Source of the DNA: Sphingosinithalassobacter sp. CS137
GTDB taxonomy: Bacteria > Pseudomonadota > Alphaproteobacteria > Sphingomonadales > Sphingomonadaceae
Length of the DNA: 64,000 nt
Direction: 5' to 3'
Assembly (NCBI RefSeq): GCF_014334115.1
Contig: NZ_CP060494.1
Coordinates: 2,634,501 to 2,698,500, forward strand
This document shows, piece after piece, positions 36,137 to 46,064 of the stretch. Positions within the stretch are counted from its first letter, which is position 1, and each line of letters starts with the position of its first letter. The notes beneath the pieces are model-generated. The model had not been told where the DNA came from. It did not search any database and saw only the letters and a list, made by a program, of their open reading frames with translations. Made by a program: the position numbers and the translations under genes.

Positions 36137-37459
36137 TCACGCCGCTTGCTTCACGCGCGCCACGCCAGCCAGCGAATTGGGGCCGGCGCTGACGAGATCG
36201 ACCTCGACCATGTCGCCGATCGCGGCATCGGTTTCCAGATGCACCGACTGGAGCCACGGCGACTTGCCGATCATCTGGCCGGGGTGGCGGCCGGCGCGTT
36301 CGAGGAGAACGGCGCAACTGCTGCCGACGCTGGCGTCGTTGAACGCGAGCTGATGCCGGTTGAGCGCGGCCTGGAGGCGCTGGAGCCGCTCGTCGGCGAC
36401 TGCATCGGGGACGAAGGCGTCCTCCATTTCGGCCGCGGGGGTGCCGGGCCGCGGGCTGTATTTGAAGCTGAAGCACTGGGCATAGCCGACTTCGTCGACC
36501 AGCCGCAGCGTATCCTCGAACTCGGCATCGGTTTCGCCGGGGAAGCCGACGATGAAGTCGCCCGACAGCGCGATGTCCGGCCGCGCGGCGCGCACGCGAT
36601 CGAGGACGCGCAGATAGCTGTCGCGCGTGTGGCTGCGGTTCATCGCCTTGAGCACGCGTTCGCTGCCGGACTGTACCGGCAGATGGAGGAACGGCATCAG
36701 CTTTTCGACGTCGCGATGCGCGTCGATCAGCCCCTGCGTCATGTCGTTGGGGTGGCTTGTCGTATAGCGGATGCGGGCGAGGCCGGGGATGCGATCGAGC
36801 GCGACGATCAGATCGTGCAGCCCGCGCTCGCCTTGCGACCAGGCGTTCACATTCTGCCCCAGCAGCGTGATCTCGCGGGCGCCGGCATCGACCAGCGCCT
36901 TCGCCTCGTCGATCAGCGAGTCGAAGCCGCGGCTGACTTCGGCGCCGCGCGTGTAGGGCACGACGCAATAGGTGCAGAATTTGTCGCAGCCTTCCTGCAC
37001 GGTGAGGAAGGCAGTGGGGCCGACCCTGCGCCGGGCAGGGAGCGCGCCGAACTTGGCGATCGCCGGCATGTCGGTATCGAGGCTGGCGGTGCCGTGCGCC
37101 GCGTCCGCCACCAGCCGGGGGAGGTTGTGATAGGCCTGTGGGCCGACCACCACGTCCACCTTGGCGCGGCGAATGATCTCTTCGCCCTCGGCCTGCGCGA
37201 CGCAGCCGGCGACGGCGATCATCGGCGCGCGCCGACCGTGCTCGCCCGCGTTCTTCCGCAGCCGGCCGATCTCCGAATAGACTTTCTCGGTGGCCTTTTC
37301 GCGGATGTGGCAGGTGTTGAGCACCACCAGATCGGCCGCGCCCGCATCGTCCGTCGCAGTGAGCCCTTGCGCCGCCATCAGCTCGGCCATGCGCTCGCCG
37401 TCATAGACGTTCATCTGACAGCCGTAGGATTTGACGTGATAGGTTTTCGGATCGGTCAT
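36137..37459 (-). CDS. miaB: tRNA-2-methylthio-N6-dimethylallyladenosine synthase
   Basis: A 440-residue radical-SAM methylthiotransferase acting on i6A37 of tRNA. The N-terminal UPF0004 domain carries cysteines in [15 protein letters not shown] and AVAGCVAQ for the auxiliary cluster. The radical-SAM motif is CDKFCTYC (three Cys), followed by HLPVQSGS and GFPGET. A C-terminal TRAM domain closes the protein. It depends on the SUF or ISC system; the suf operon is in this window. Confidence 0.98.
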   Translation of the reverse strand: MTDPKTYHVKSYGCQMNVYDGERMAELMAAQGLTATDDAGAADLVVLNTCHIREKATEKVYSEIGRLRKNAGEHGRRAPMIAVAGCVAQAEGEEIIRRAKVDVVVGPQAYHNLPRLVADAAHGTASLDTDMPAIAKFGALPARRRVGPTAFLTVQEGCDKFCTYCVVPYTRGAEVSRGFDSLIDEAKALVDAGAREITLLGQNVNAWSQGERGLHDLIVALDRIPGLARIRYTTSHPNDMTQGLIDAHRDVEKLMPFLHLPVQSGSERVLKAMNRSHTRDSYLRVLDRVRAARPDIALSGDFIVGFPGETDAEFEDTLRLVDEVGYAQCFSFKYSPRPGTPAAEMEDAFVPDAVADERLQRLQAALNRHQLAFNDASVGSSCAVLLERAGRHPGQMIGKSPWLQSVHLETDAAIGDMVEVDLVSAGPNSLAGVARVKQAA

Positions 37460-37520
37460 TTGCCCCGCGCTATAGCGGGTCGGAGCGCATGATGCATCCC
37501 CCGGGAGGGCACACCCGCAG

Positions 37521-37601
37521 CGCCAATCCTGGTGTTCCGGCGAAGGCCGGAGCGTTGGCGCACAGCTGAGCTCCCCCCAGCGCTCCGGCCTCCGCCGGAG
37601 C
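37521..37601. repeat. Pair of REP-like palindromes between miaB and plsC
   Basis: The first (37521-37560) has outer arms CGCCAA/TTGGCG around an inner TCCGGC-GAAG-GCCGGA. The second (37582-37601) is GCTCCGGC-CTCC-GCCGGAGC, perfect over eight bases. Both share a CCGGC/GCCGG core, suggesting one family of short intergenic repeats. They may also act as terminators for plsC. Confidence 0.55.
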
Positions 37602-37628
37602 ACTGCGCTGGGGCCCGGCCGATGGCAT

Positions 37629-38516
37629 CTATTCTGCGTCGCCGCCCGCAGCCGCGTCTGCCGTCGCCTGCGGACGCTTCCCCGCCCACCAGTCGTGGCC
37701 GATGAATTCCTGCGGCGGGCTGCCGGTGCGTTCCTCGAATGCTTCGCTGATGCGGCGCTTGGCTTCGGCGGCGAGGAGCTTGCGCGTCGGGAAGTCGCGC
37801 GGGTGGAAGGGGTCGAGGAACACGCAGCGCACCGAGAAGCTGCCGCGGTTGGAGAGGACACGGATCGCATTGTCCTTGCCGCTCTCCTCGCCGATCCATG
37901 AGAGGTTGCGGCCGCGCGCATCGAATACCAGCAGGATCGGCTGGACCATCACGCCGGGCGGGGGCGGCTCGAGCACCTTGAGCAGCGGCGACTTGAAGGG
38001 CAGCAGCGAAGCGCCGTCCGTCGTCGTGCCTTCGGGGAACACGGTGACCGCCCAATTGTCGTGAAACGCCTCGCGCAGCTGGTTGATCTGGTCGGCGACG
38101 CGCAGCCGCTCGTTGCGGGCGACATAGACGGTACGATTGAGGCTCGCGAGCCAGCCGACCAGCGGTGCCTTCTGAAGCTCGGCCTTGGCGACGAACGCGC
38201 TGCCGCTGGCGCCGCCGATCGCGAGAATGTCGATCCAGCTGACGTGATTGGAAATATAGAAGACGTCGCGCTTCAGCGGCACGCCGATCCGCTTCACGCG
38301 CGCGCCGGCGATACGGGCGACCCAACCGAGGAACAGCCGCGGCCAGGGCGAGGGAAGACGGAAGATGCGGAACAGATAGTGCAGCGGGATCGCGACCAGC
38401 GCTGCCAGCAGCATCAGGCAGACCCGCAGCCAGAGCCTACACCAGCCGATGAAGCCGACCTTGGGCGGCCGGCCCTGCGCGGCCGCGTGATGTCGTTCTT
38501 CGGGAGTTTCGACCAC
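37629..38516 (-). CDS. plsC: 1-acyl-sn-glycerol-3-phosphate acyltransferase
   Basis: A 295-residue membrane-associated acyltransferase of phospholipid synthesis. A membrane segment (about 30-55) precedes the catalytic HX4D motif in NHVSWID and the FPEGTTT acceptor-binding motif. GTG 38516 is the start, with GAGG just upstream, six bases after the fur stop. It is somewhat longer than average because of a C-terminal extension. Confidence 0.92.
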   Translation of the reverse strand: MVETPEERHHAAAQGRPPKVGFIGWCRLWLRVCLMLLAALVAIPLHYLFRIFRLPSPWPRLFLGWVARIAGARVKRIGVPLKRDVFYISNHVSWIDILAIGGASGSAFVAKAELQKAPLVGWLASLNRTVYVARNERLRVADQINQLREAFHDNWAVTVFPEGTTTDGASLLPFKSPLLKVLEPPPPGVMVQPILLVFDARGRNLSWIGEESGKDNAIRVLSNRGSFSVRCVFLDPFHPRDFPTRKLLAAEAKRRISEAFEERTGSPPQEFIGHDWWAGKRPQATADAAAGGDAE

Positions 38517-38522
38517 CGAGCC

Positions 38523-38945
38523 TCAGCTCTTTCGGTCGAGCGATACGCCGTAGAGTTCCATGCGATGGTCAACGAGGCGGAAGCCGAGCCGTTCCGCGAT
38601 CTGCTTCTGCAACAGCTCGAGCTCGGGATCGACGAATTCGATCACCTTGCCCGTTTCGACGTCGATCAGATGATCGTGGTGCGCCTCGGGAGCCGGCTCG
38701 TAGCGGGCACGGCCGTCGCCGAAATCGTGCCGGTCGAGAATGCCCGCCTCTTCGAACAGCCGGACCGTGCGATAGACGGTCGCGATCGAAATGCCGGGAT
38801 CAACCGCCGAGGCGCGCTCATACACCTTCTCGACGTCGGGATGGTCCTCCGCCTCGGACAGCACGCGCGCGATCACGCGCCGCTGCTCGGTGATGCGCAG
38901 CCCCTTTTCCTGGCAGAGTGCTTCGAGATCGATCTTGCGGCCCAT
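38523..38945 (-). CDS. fur: Fur family metalloregulator
   Basis: A 140-residue repressor. The winged helix (about 1-85) contains ISIATVYRTVRLFEEAG. The metal-binding segment HHDHLIDVETGKVIEF and the dimerisation domain follow. The C-terminal CxxC pair of many Fur proteins is absent, as is usual in alphaproteobacterial Fur/Mur. It is close to plsC and downstream of mucR on the same strand. Whether it senses iron or manganese cannot be decided. Confidence 0.93.
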   Translation of the reverse strand: MGRKIDLEALCQEKGLRITEQRRVIARVLSEAEDHPDVEKVYERASAVDPGISIATVYRTVRLFEEAGILDRHDFGDGRARYEPAPEAHHDHLIDVETGKVIEFVDPELELLQKQIAERLGFRLVDHRMELYGVSLDRKS

Positions 38946-39027
38946 GAGACTTCCAACTGGTGCCTCACCGCTCTACCGCCAAGCGGCACGTGGGGGCAAG
39001 AGCGTGCTCCGCGAGCGGACCGGATTC

Positions 39028-39065
39028 CGCGACGTCGCCTGGACGAGCCGTACGGCGACGTCGCG
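39028..39065. terminator. 12-bp inverted repeat between mucR and fur
   Basis: CGCGACGTCGCC (39028-39039) and GGCGACGTCGCG (39054-39065) are perfect arms with a 14-base loop, starting nine bases after the mucR stop. A very stable hairpin here would end or dampen mucR transcription before fur. There is no T-run. Confidence 0.5.
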
Positions 39066-39073
39066 GCGAGATC

Positions 39074-39487
39074 TCAGCGCTTGCGGCGCTTGGTGCCGAG
39101 GCCGATCTTCTTGGCGAGCGTCCGGCGCTGTTCGGCATAGTTGGGCGCGACCATCGGGTAGTCCGCGGGCAGATTCCACTTCGCGCGATACTGCTCGGGA
39201 GTCATCTGATAGTGCGTCATCAGGTGACGCTTCAGCATCTTGAGCTTCTTTCCGTCCTCGAGGCAGACGATATAGTCCGGCTTGATCGACGAACGGATCG
39301 AGACCGCCGGCTCCTGCTTCACTTCGGGCTCAGATGCTTTCCCGTCGAGGCCGGAGAGCGCACCATGAACATTCTGAATAAGAAGCGGAAGGTCGGAAAC
39401 GGCCACACTGTTGTTGGAGACATGCGCGGCGACGATATCCGCAGTCAAGGTGACTAGCGTTTCCTGCATGTCGTTTTGCGAATCCAT
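39074..39487 (-). CDS. mucR: MucR family transcriptional regulator
   Basis: A 137-residue protein with an N-terminal oligomerisation helix region and a C-terminal Ros/MucR zinc finger. The finger shows [21 protein letters not shown], followed by [23 protein letters not shown], which is the family hallmark. MucR is an H-NS-like regulator of exopolysaccharide, motility and cell-cycle genes. ATG 39487 or 39469 may be the start. The C-terminus is rich in Lys and Arg. Confidence 0.95.
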   Translation of the reverse strand: MDSQNDMQETLVTLTADIVAAHVSNNSVAVSDLPLLIQNVHGALSGLDGKASEPEVKQEPAVSIRSSIKPDYIVCLEDGKKLKMLKRHLMTHYQMTPEQYRAKWNLPADYPMVAPNYAEQRRTLAKKIGLGTKRRKR

Positions 39488-39595
39488 TATAATTCCTTTC
39501 GACCCGATATAACGCGACTATCCTGTCGCTGGCGGCGCGCTTATCCGGTCATTTTGGATCGAAGGCAAGAGCCGCAACCATGGGTGAAGAAAAAA

Positions 39596-40072
39596 TCATC
39601 CGATCTTTCGCGAAAATGTCTCCCCGTCGAACAGTTGTCCGTTCCTACCTCTATAATAGCCGCGCCGCTCACCAACTTTGGTAAATCCTTCGCGCTGGTA
39701 TAGACGCGCAGCAGCGTTGCCCGCGCGTACCTCCAGGTGCAGGTCGAGGACGCGACGGTCGCGGGCCTCTTCGACCACCGCGCGCAGCAATGCTCCACCG
39801 ACACCCCGACCGCGACTTGCCGGCCGAGTAGCGAGCAACAACAGTTCGGCCTCGGGACCTGCCGCGCGCGCCAGGGCGAAGCCCGCAGCCTCTCCGTTCA
39901 GTTCGGCCAGAGTGAGCCAGGCGCCGGGAAGCGACAGCATTCCCATGCACTGCGGCGTCGTCCATGCTTCGCCGTAGCGGGGGTCGAAGGCCTCCTGCAT
40001 GATCGAATTGACGAGCGCGAGGTCGTGAGCGCCGCCCGGCCGCAGCGCCACGAGATTCACGGTCGTGCTCAC
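39596..40072 (-). CDS. rimI: Ribosomal protein S18-alanine N-acetyltransferase-like GNAT
   Basis: A 158-residue GNAT acetyltransferase. The acetyl-CoA loop ATRPASRGRGVGGALL and EVRAGNAAARLYQREGF are typical of RimI. GTG 40072 overlaps the tsaB stop as GTGA, the usual tsaB - rimI arrangement. Confidence 0.9.
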   Translation of the reverse strand: MSTTVNLVALRPGGAHDLALVNSIMQEAFDPRYGEAWTTPQCMGMLSLPGAWLTLAELNGEAAGFALARAAGPEAELLLLATRPASRGRGVGGALLRAVVEEARDRRVLDLHLEVRAGNAAARLYQREGFTKVGERRGYYRGRNGQLFDGETFSRKIG

Positions 40073-40767
40073 GCGCGTGCTCCGGGGATCTTCGCATCCG
40101 GCGCGCGCCCGTAGATCGGCCGCGGCGGCAGCGCGGCGGCATCGGGGGGCAGCAGCACGGCATCGGCTGCGTCGGGCAGTGTTTCGTGAAGCCTCAGCGC
40201 CGGATCGAGCGCTGCGAGATGCCGGACACCGCTGCCGAACGCGGCGCGGCCGGCGAGCGCGGCGCAGGCGAGATCGGGCACGAGCGAGCGGAGCGGCCCT
40301 TCCGGCGCCGGCGGCGAAGCAGTGAACCCCTGCATGAAGACTTCACCATGTCCGCCTTCCAGAACGACCGCAAGCGCCCGCAGGGCGGGATCGGCGGCGA
40401 ACGCGGCGGCGGCGACCAGCGCAGTCGAGGAATAGCCGAAGACGGGCACTCCCCAGCCGATGCCGAGTGCACGCGCTGCCGCCAGGCCGACGCGGACGCC
40501 GGTGAAGCTGCCGGGGCCGCAGTCGACGAGTAGCCGTTCCGCACGGCCCTGGCCCGGAAGCTCTGCGATCATCGGCACCAGCCGCTCGGCATGGCCGCGG
40601 CCCACGACTTCATGGAGCGCCGCCACCCGCTCGCCGCCTTCGATCAGCGCGACCGAGCAAGCGGCGGTCGCGGTTTCGATGACGAGCGTGCGCCGATCAG
40701 CCGACGCGATTGAACCGCTCGAATTCGGGCCGGGGGCTGCGGTCGAAGATGGTGGAGGGGTCGCCAT
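40069..40767 (-). CDS. tsaB: tRNA threonylcarbamoyladenosine biosynthesis protein TsaB
   Basis: A 232-residue protein that binds TsaD and TsaE to make t6A37. The family start TLVIETATAACSVAL and the signature GPGSFTGVRVGLAAARAL are present. The only standard start codon is ATG 40767, 71 bases inside the preceding nitroreductase gene, giving about 25 extra residues before the conserved region. No ATG, GTG or TTG lies between it and the conserved start. Confidence 0.93.
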   Translation of the reverse strand: MATPPPSSTAAPGPNSSGSIASADRRTLVIETATAACSVALIEGGERVAALHEVVGRGHAERLVPMIAELPGQGRAERLLVDCGPGSFTGVRVGLAAARALGIGWGVPVFGYSSTALVAAAAFAADPALRALAVVLEGGHGEVFMQGFTASPPAPEGPLRSLVPDLACAALAGRAAFGSGVRHLAALDPALRLHETLPDAADAVLLPPDAAALPPRPIYGRAPDAKIPGARA

Positions 40768-41296
40768 GGCCCAGCGTGGAAATGAAGTTGGATTTCACAT
40801 GGGGCTGGCCGGGGAAGAAGGCTTCGTCAACCTTGGCGTTGTCGAATCCCGACATGGGACCGGTATCGAACCCCAGCGCACGCGCGGCGATGATGAAATA
40901 GGCGCCCTGCAGCGAGGAATTGCGAAAGGCATGTTCCTTGCGCTTTTCGAGCGCGCCTTCGCCTTCGAACCAGCTTTTGGCGTCGGCATGCGGGAAGAGG
41001 TCGGGCAGATGCTCGTGAAAATTCCAGTCCATGCCGATGACGACCGCGGCGGGAGCCTTGCGGATCTTGTCGGGATTGGTGCCGGTGGCGCAATCGGCGA
41101 GCTTGTTCTTGCCTTCCTGGCTGAGCAGCCAGACGAAGCGGGCGGGGTGCTGGTTGGCCGATGTGGGGCCCATCTTCAGCAGATCGTAGATGGAACGGAT
41201 GTCGGCTTCGGTGACGGGGGCGTCGGTATAGCCGTTGTAGGTCCGCGCGGTGCGAAAGATCGTGTCGAGCCCCGCCTCGCTGAGAGGTTCGCCCAT
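40697..41296 (-). CDS. RutE-like malonic semialdehyde reductase / nitroreductase
   Basis: A 199-residue flavin-dependent nitroreductase-fold enzyme. The features are TARTYNGYTDAPV, LKMGPTSANQHPARFVW (FMN binding), GAYFIIAARALGFDTGPMSGFD and SNFISTLGHGDPS, all characteristic of the RutE group. No other rut genes are present, so its role is probably general aldehyde or nitro-compound reduction. Its 3' end contains the tsaB start. Confidence 0.9.
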   Translation of the reverse strand: MGEPLSEAGLDTIFRTARTYNGYTDAPVTEADIRSIYDLLKMGPTSANQHPARFVWLLSQEGKNKLADCATGTNPDKIRKAPAAVVIGMDWNFHEHLPDLFPHADAKSWFEGEGALEKRKEHAFRNSSLQGAYFIIAARALGFDTGPMSGFDNAKVDEAFFPGQPHVKSNFISTLGHGDPSTIFDRSPRPEFERFNRVG

Positions 41297-41337
41297 GGTG
41301 CTTCTCCTATTCGTCGATATCGAGGAGGCGCGCAGTG

Positions 41338-41922
41338 TCAGACGGCGCGAACCTCGGTCACTTCGGGAACATAGTGGCGCAGCAGCTGCTCGATCCCGTT
41401 CTTGAGCGTGGCCGTGGAAGAGGGGCAGCCCGCGCAGGCGCCCTGCATCTGGAGATACACCTTCCCCTTGTCGAACCCGCGATAGATGATGTCGCCGCCA
41501 TCATTGGCGACGGCCGGGCGAACGCGGGTGTCGATCAATTCGCGGATCTGCGCCACGATGTCGGCATCCTCGGGATCGTCGCCGAACTCGGCGCCCTCGG
41601 GCGGCACGGCGATGCCGGCTGCCGTGCCGGGGCGGAACAGCGGCATGTTGCCCGAGAAATGATCGAGCAGGATGCCCAGCACGTCGGGCTTGAGCTGGCT
41701 CCATTCGACGCCGGGCGCGGCGCTGACCGAGATGAAGTCGCGGCCGAAGAAGACTCCGGTTACGTCGCCGAGCGAGAAGAGCGCCTCGGCGAGCGGCGAG
41801 GCTTCGGCTTCCTCGGGCGTGGCGAAATCGCGTGTGCCCGCTTCCATCACCGTGCGGCCGGGAAGGAACTTCAGAGTCGCGGGATTGGGCGTGGCTTCGG
41901 TTTCGATCAGCATGTCCGCCAT
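41338..41922 (-). CDS. NifU-domain Fe-S scaffold or carrier protein (NfuA-like)
   Basis: A 194-residue protein with an Nfu N-terminal domain (IETEATPNPATLKFLPG, about 5-90) and a C-terminal NifU domain with the cluster-binding Cys pair in GACAGCPSS. It probably delivers 4Fe-4S clusters assembled by the SUF system to enzymes such as MiaB. ATG 41922 is used; ATG 41913 is an alternative. It heads the minus-strand set that continues into the nitroreductase, tsaB and rimI. Confidence 0.95.
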   Translation of the reverse strand: MADMLIETEATPNPATLKFLPGRTVMEAGTRDFATPEEAEASPLAEALFSLGDVTGVFFGRDFISVSAAPGVEWSQLKPDVLGILLDHFSGNMPLFRPGTAAGIAVPPEGAEFGDDPEDADIVAQIRELIDTRVRPAVANDGGDIIYRGFDKGKVYLQMQGACAGCPSSTATLKNGIEQLLRHYVPEVTEVRAV

Positions 41923-41996
41923 GTGGCGGCGCGGCCGCCCCGGATCAAGGCGCACGGCGGCAACACAGCGTTGCGATCCCCGCCCGCTGGCGGTGA

Positions 41997-42827
41997 TCAG
42001 CTGTCCATTGGCTTGTGCGCCGCATTCCAGCGCAGCACGTTCGCGCGCGCTTCCTGAACGAAGGCGGAGCGCTTCACGATGCCGAGGAACAGTTCGGCGA
42101 TCCACTTGCCGGGATTGCGCAACGGCCGCTTGGTCTGGATCAGCAGGACCACGCGCGTGCCCGACGTGTCGTTCCACACCTCGTGGTCATAGGTGTCGTC
42201 GAACACCAGCGTCTCGCCCTCGGCCCAGCGCAGGACGCGGTCTTCCAGGCGCATCCGCACGTCGCCGTCCCGGGGAACGACCAGGCCGAGATGGCAGGTG
42301 ACCAGCCCCTTGGTCACGCCACGATGCGGCGGAATATGCGTGCCCGGTGCGAGGATAGAGAAGAAGGCGCTGTTGAGATCGGGGATCTGCGCCACCAGCG
42401 CATTGGTTATCGGGCATTGTGCGATATTCTCGTCGATCCGATAGCCATAACCCCACAGGAAAAAGCTGCGCCAGCGGTTCATCGGCGCGATCGCGCGGTG
42501 ATCGGGCGAGATGCTGGCGAGCGAAGGCACTTCGCGCGCGAGGCCGGCGCGGATCGCCTCTTCCCGGATCGCTTCCCAGTTTTCGCGCAGCGACGCCGTC
42601 CACGGGAAGTTTCGCACGTCGAGCACCGGATCGTTCGGGATCAGCGACGAGCGCGCGATGATCCGGTCGAACAGGCCGCGCAGATGCTTGCCGACACGGA
42701 TGACGAGCGGCCTGCCGCGCTGGGCCTGCAGCGGCGCCTGCGGGATCGGGGCGCCGGAGACGAGGTTGAGATCGGGAACGCGAACCGGCGCCGGCCAAGC
42801 ATCGGGCTCGACAGAATTATGCCACAT
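41997..42827 (-). CDS. Aspartyl/asparaginyl beta-hydroxylase-fold dioxygenase
   Basis: A 276-residue Fe(II)/2-oxoglutarate-type protein. Motifs with the probable iron ligands are GTHIPPHRGVTKG and FDDTYDHEVWNDT; RVVLLIQTKRP supplies the 2-oxoglutarate-binding Arg. Relatives hydroxylate peptide Asp/Asn or, as LpxO, lipid A acyl chains; the substrate here is not evident. ATG 42827 is preferred. It is divergent from the M16 peptidase gene across a 219-base region in which no clear promoter motif was found. Confidence 0.88.
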   Translation of the reverse strand: MWHNSVEPDAWPAPVRVPDLNLVSGAPIPQAPLQAQRGRPLVIRVGKHLRGLFDRIIARSSLIPNDPVLDVRNFPWTASLRENWEAIREEAIRAGLAREVPSLASISPDHRAIAPMNRWRSFFLWGYGYRIDENIAQCPITNALVAQIPDLNSAFFSILAPGTHIPPHRGVTKGLVTCHLGLVVPRDGDVRMRLEDRVLRWAEGETLVFDDTYDHEVWNDTSGTRVVLLIQTKRPLRNPGKWIAELFLGIVKRSAFVQEARANVLRWNAAHKPMDS

Positions 42828-43046
42828 TTTCCGCTGTTCCGTACCCTGGCCGATCGTCACATCGCTCCCCGTCGATCCGTTCGCCGCACGATGCGACTCG
42901 GTGCTGGAGATCGTGTGAGGCGGTCCAGCCCGGCCTTTGCTGATGTTCGGCTGTCCGTCCGGATAGCGGCCAGTTTCGTCGAAAACATGGCGCGCAAGCC
43001 GCGTTCTGTGCTGGCGGGGCGGGAGGCGCGCGGTTAGGATCGGGTC

Positions 43047-45959
43047 ATGTTCATGCTTGCCCGCGGTTTCCGCATCGCCGCCGCCGCGCTCGCCCTTGCC
43101 GGCGCCGCCGTTCCCGCCCTCGCCCAGCAGACCGCGCCGAGCGTCGCGCCGGCGGCACAGCCCGACACGACGCCGTGGATCTATCGCGGCAGCGACATTC
43201 CGCGCGACCCGCAATGGCACTTCGGAACGCTGGACAACGGCCTGCGCTATGCCGTCCGCCGCAACGGCGTTCCGCCCGGTCAGGTCTCGGTGCGCGTGCG
43301 GATCGATGCCGGATCGCTGATGGAGCGGGATTCGGAACGCGGCTTCGCCCATCTGCTCGAGCATCTCGCCTTCCGCGGGTCGGAGCATGTGCCGGACGGC
43401 GAATCGCGCCGCATCTGGCAGCGGCTGGGCGTGACCTTCGGATCGGACAGCAACGCGTCCACCACCTTTACGCAAACCGTCTATCAGCTCGACCTGCCGA
43501 GCGCGGACCGGGAGGGGCTGAGCGAAAGCCTGAAGATCCTGGCCGGAATGATGGAGAATCCGACGATCACCCAGGATGCGCTCGATGCCGAGCGGCCGGT
43601 GGTGTTGGCCGAGGCGCGCGAGCAGCCCGGCCCGCAGGTGCGGCTGGAGGACGCGATGCTGCGGCTGGTGTTCGCCGGCCAGCCGCTTGCCGAGCGCAAG
43701 CCGATCGGTACGACCGAGGCGCTGACCGCCGCCACTCCAGAGGCAGTGCAAGCGTTTCAACGCCGCTGGTACCGCCCCGAGCGGGCCGTGGTCGTGATCG
43801 CCGGCGATGCGGATCCGGCGGTGCTAGAGCAGCTGGTGGTCGAGCATTTCGCCGACTGGCAAGGCACGGGCCCGGCGCCCGAGACACCGGACTTCGGCAC
43901 GCCGGGCGATGGCCATCCCGTGAGTGCGACGCTGGTGGAGCCTGCGCTGCCGACGTTGGTCAGCCTCAACGTCCTGCGGCCGTGGACAGTGACGTTCGAC
44001 ACGATGCGCTTCAATCAGGAGCGAATGGTCGATCTGGTGGCGGTGCGGATCATCAATCGGCGACTTGAATCGATCGCGCGTTCCGGCGGAAGTTTCCTCG
44101 CGGCGGGCGCGAATCTCGACGATGTCGCCCGATCGGCGAATGTGACGACGGTGCAGGTTCTGCCGGTGGGCGATGATTGGGAGCGTGCAGTCCGCGAGGT
44201 GCGCGGCGTGATCGCCGATGCGGTCGCGACTCCGCCGACGCAGGCGGAGATCGATCGCGAAGTGGCCGAGATCGACGCGGCGATGCGCAATGCGATCGCC
44301 ACCGAGCCCGTGGAGCCCGGATCGCAGATCGCCGATACGCTCGTCGAGGCGGTCGACATCAACGAGGCAGTGACCAACGCCGAGGGAAGCTACACCATCT
44401 TTCGCGGCGCGGTGGATGGCGGCATGTTCACGCCCGAGGCGGTGCAGACCGCCTCTGCCCGCGTGTTCGACGGAGTGGCGATGCGCGCGATCCTCAACAC
44501 GCGCGTCGCCGACGATACGGCGACGACGCGGCTCGCGGCGGCAGTGGAAGCCGACGTCGGCGGCGGCGAGCGGCGCGATACTGTCGGCGCAGTGGACATC
44601 GGCGATTTGCCGGCGCTCGAAACGCCGGGCGAGGTGGTACGCCGGACGGTGGCGCTCGACGATCCGACGATCGAACAGATCGCGTTCGACAATGGCGTCG
44701 AGCTGCTGCTCCACCAGAATGATTCGGAAGTGAACAAAGTGTATGTGCGTGTGCGCTTCGGCGGCGGCATCAACGCGCTGCCGGCCGACCGGCCCGCCCC
44801 CGGCTGGGCCGGGGAGATGGCCCTGATGGCGAGCGGCATCGGCGATTTCGGCCAGGAGGAGCTCGACGCGCTGACCGGCGACCGTCAGATCGAGCTGGGC
44901 TTCGGCGTCGGCGAGGACGCCTTCATCCTGGCGGGGCAGACAACGCGCGAGGATCTTGCCGACCAGCTTCGGCTGTTCGCCACCAAGCTGGCGGCGCCGG
45001 GCTGGGATCCCAATCCGGTCGAGCGGGCCCGGGCAGTGTTGCTGGCCGGCTATGCCGGGCTTTCCGCCTCGCCCGACGGCGTGCTGTCGCGCGACCTCGA
45101 TTCGCTGCTCCACGCCGGCGATCCGCGCTGGGGCGTCCCGCCGATCGAGGAGATCGAAGCGCTGACGCCCGAGCGCTTCCGCGCCTTCTGGGAGCCGCTG
45201 CTGGCGCAGGGGCCGATCGAAGTGCTCGTGTTCGGCGATCTCGAGAGCGAGACGGCAATTGAAGCGGTCGCCGCCACTTTCGGCGCGCTGGCCCCGCGTG
45301 AGGCGATGACCCAGCCGGTGCCGCCGGTGCGATTCCCCGAGCATGTCGCGACACCGGTGGTGCGCACCCACGAAGGCCAGCCCGATCAGGCGGCGGCGGC
45401 GATCGCGTGGCCCACCGGCAGCGGCAGCGCCGACATTCCGGAAAGCCGCAAGCTCGAAGTGCTGGCCGCGATCTTCCGCGACCGACTGCTCGAGGAACTG
45501 CGCAGCCAGGCGGGGGTGAGCTATTCGCCCAACATCGTCAGCCAATGGCCGGTCGGCTTGCCGGGCGGCGGCAGCCTGGTGGCGCTCGGAATGGTGCCCC
45601 CGGACAAGACGGGGTTCTTCTTCACGCTGGCGCGCGGGATCGCCGCCGATCTGGTGGCTCGTCCGGTAGAAGCCGACGAGCTGCAACGCGCGATCGTGCC
45701 GTTGATCGAAGGACTGCGGCGGCGATCGACCGCCAATCCCTTCTGGATGGCATTGGTCGAAGGCGGCACGCGCGATCCGGCGCGGCTCGCGGCCGTGCGC
45801 AGCATCGCCGACGATGTGGTCGGGACCACGCCGGCCGAGTTGCAGGCGCTCGCCGCGAAATATCTCCAGCCGTCGAAGGACTGGACGATGGTGGTGGTGC
45901 CCGAGGGCAGCGCCGCGGCCGAAGCTGCGCCGGCGAACGCCGCGGCCGTAGGGCGCTGA
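43047..45959 (+). CDS. M16 family zinc metallopeptidase, exported
   Basis: A 970-residue two-part M16 peptidase (insulinase/pitrilysin type) with a signal peptide (1-27, ending ALAQ). The inverted zinc motif HLLEHLAF (about residue 97) and a downstream Glu in ERPVVLAEAREQ complete the active site. The C-terminal half (from about 500) has a second M16 fold without the zinc motif, as in the family. It probably degrades peptides in the periplasm. Confidence 0.93.
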   Translation: MFMLARGFRIAAAALALAGAAVPALAQQTAPSVAPAAQPDTTPWIYRGSDIPRDPQWHFGTLDNGLRYAVRRNGVPPGQVSVRVRIDAGSLMERDSERGFAHLLEHLAFRGSEHVPDGESRRIWQRLGVTFGSDSNASTTFTQTVYQLDLPSADREGLSESLKILAGMMENPTITQDALDAERPVVLAEAREQPGPQVRLEDAMLRLVFAGQPLAERKPIGTTEALTAATPEAVQAFQRRWYRPERAVVVIAGDADPAVLEQLVVEHFADWQGTGPAPETPDFGTPGDGHPVSATLVEPALPTLVSLNVLRPWTVTFDTMRFNQERMVDLVAVRIINRRLESIARSGGSFLAAGANLDDVARSANVTTVQVLPVGDDWERAVREVRGVIADAVATPPTQAEIDREVAEIDAAMRNAIATEPVEPGSQIADTLVEAVDINEAVTNAEGSYTIFRGAVDGGMFTPEAVQTASARVFDGVAMRAILNTRVADDTATTRLAAAVEADVGGGERRDTVGAVDIGDLPALETPGEVVRRTVALDDPTIEQIAFDNGVELLLHQNDSEVNKVYVRVRFGGGINALPADRPAPGWAGEMALMASGIGDFGQEELDALTGDRQIELGFGVGEDAFILAGQTTREDLADQLRLFATKLAAPGWDPNPVERARAVLLAGYAGLSASPDGVLSRDLDSLLHAGDPRWGVPPIEEIEALTPERFRAFWEPLLAQGPIEVLVFGDLESETAIEAVAATFGALAPREAMTQPVPPVRFPEHVATPVVRTHEGQPDQAAAAIAWPTGSGSADIPESRKLEVLAAIFRDRLLEELRSQAGVSYSPNIVSQWPVGLPGGGSLVALGMVPPDKTGFFFTLARGIAADLVARPVEADELQRAIVPLIEGLRRRSTANPFWMALVEGGTRDPARLAAVRSIADDVVGTTPAELQALAAKYLQPSKDWTMVVVPEGSAAAEAAPANAAAVGR

Positions 45960-46064
45960 CCGCCGTTCCGCCGCGCGAGAGCGCGAGTCAGGTCCAGTGA
46001 ACGCCGGCGGTGCGGTTGTCCGGCGCCGCACTGGCACTGCCGGCGAGCGCCCGCTCGGCGAGCG

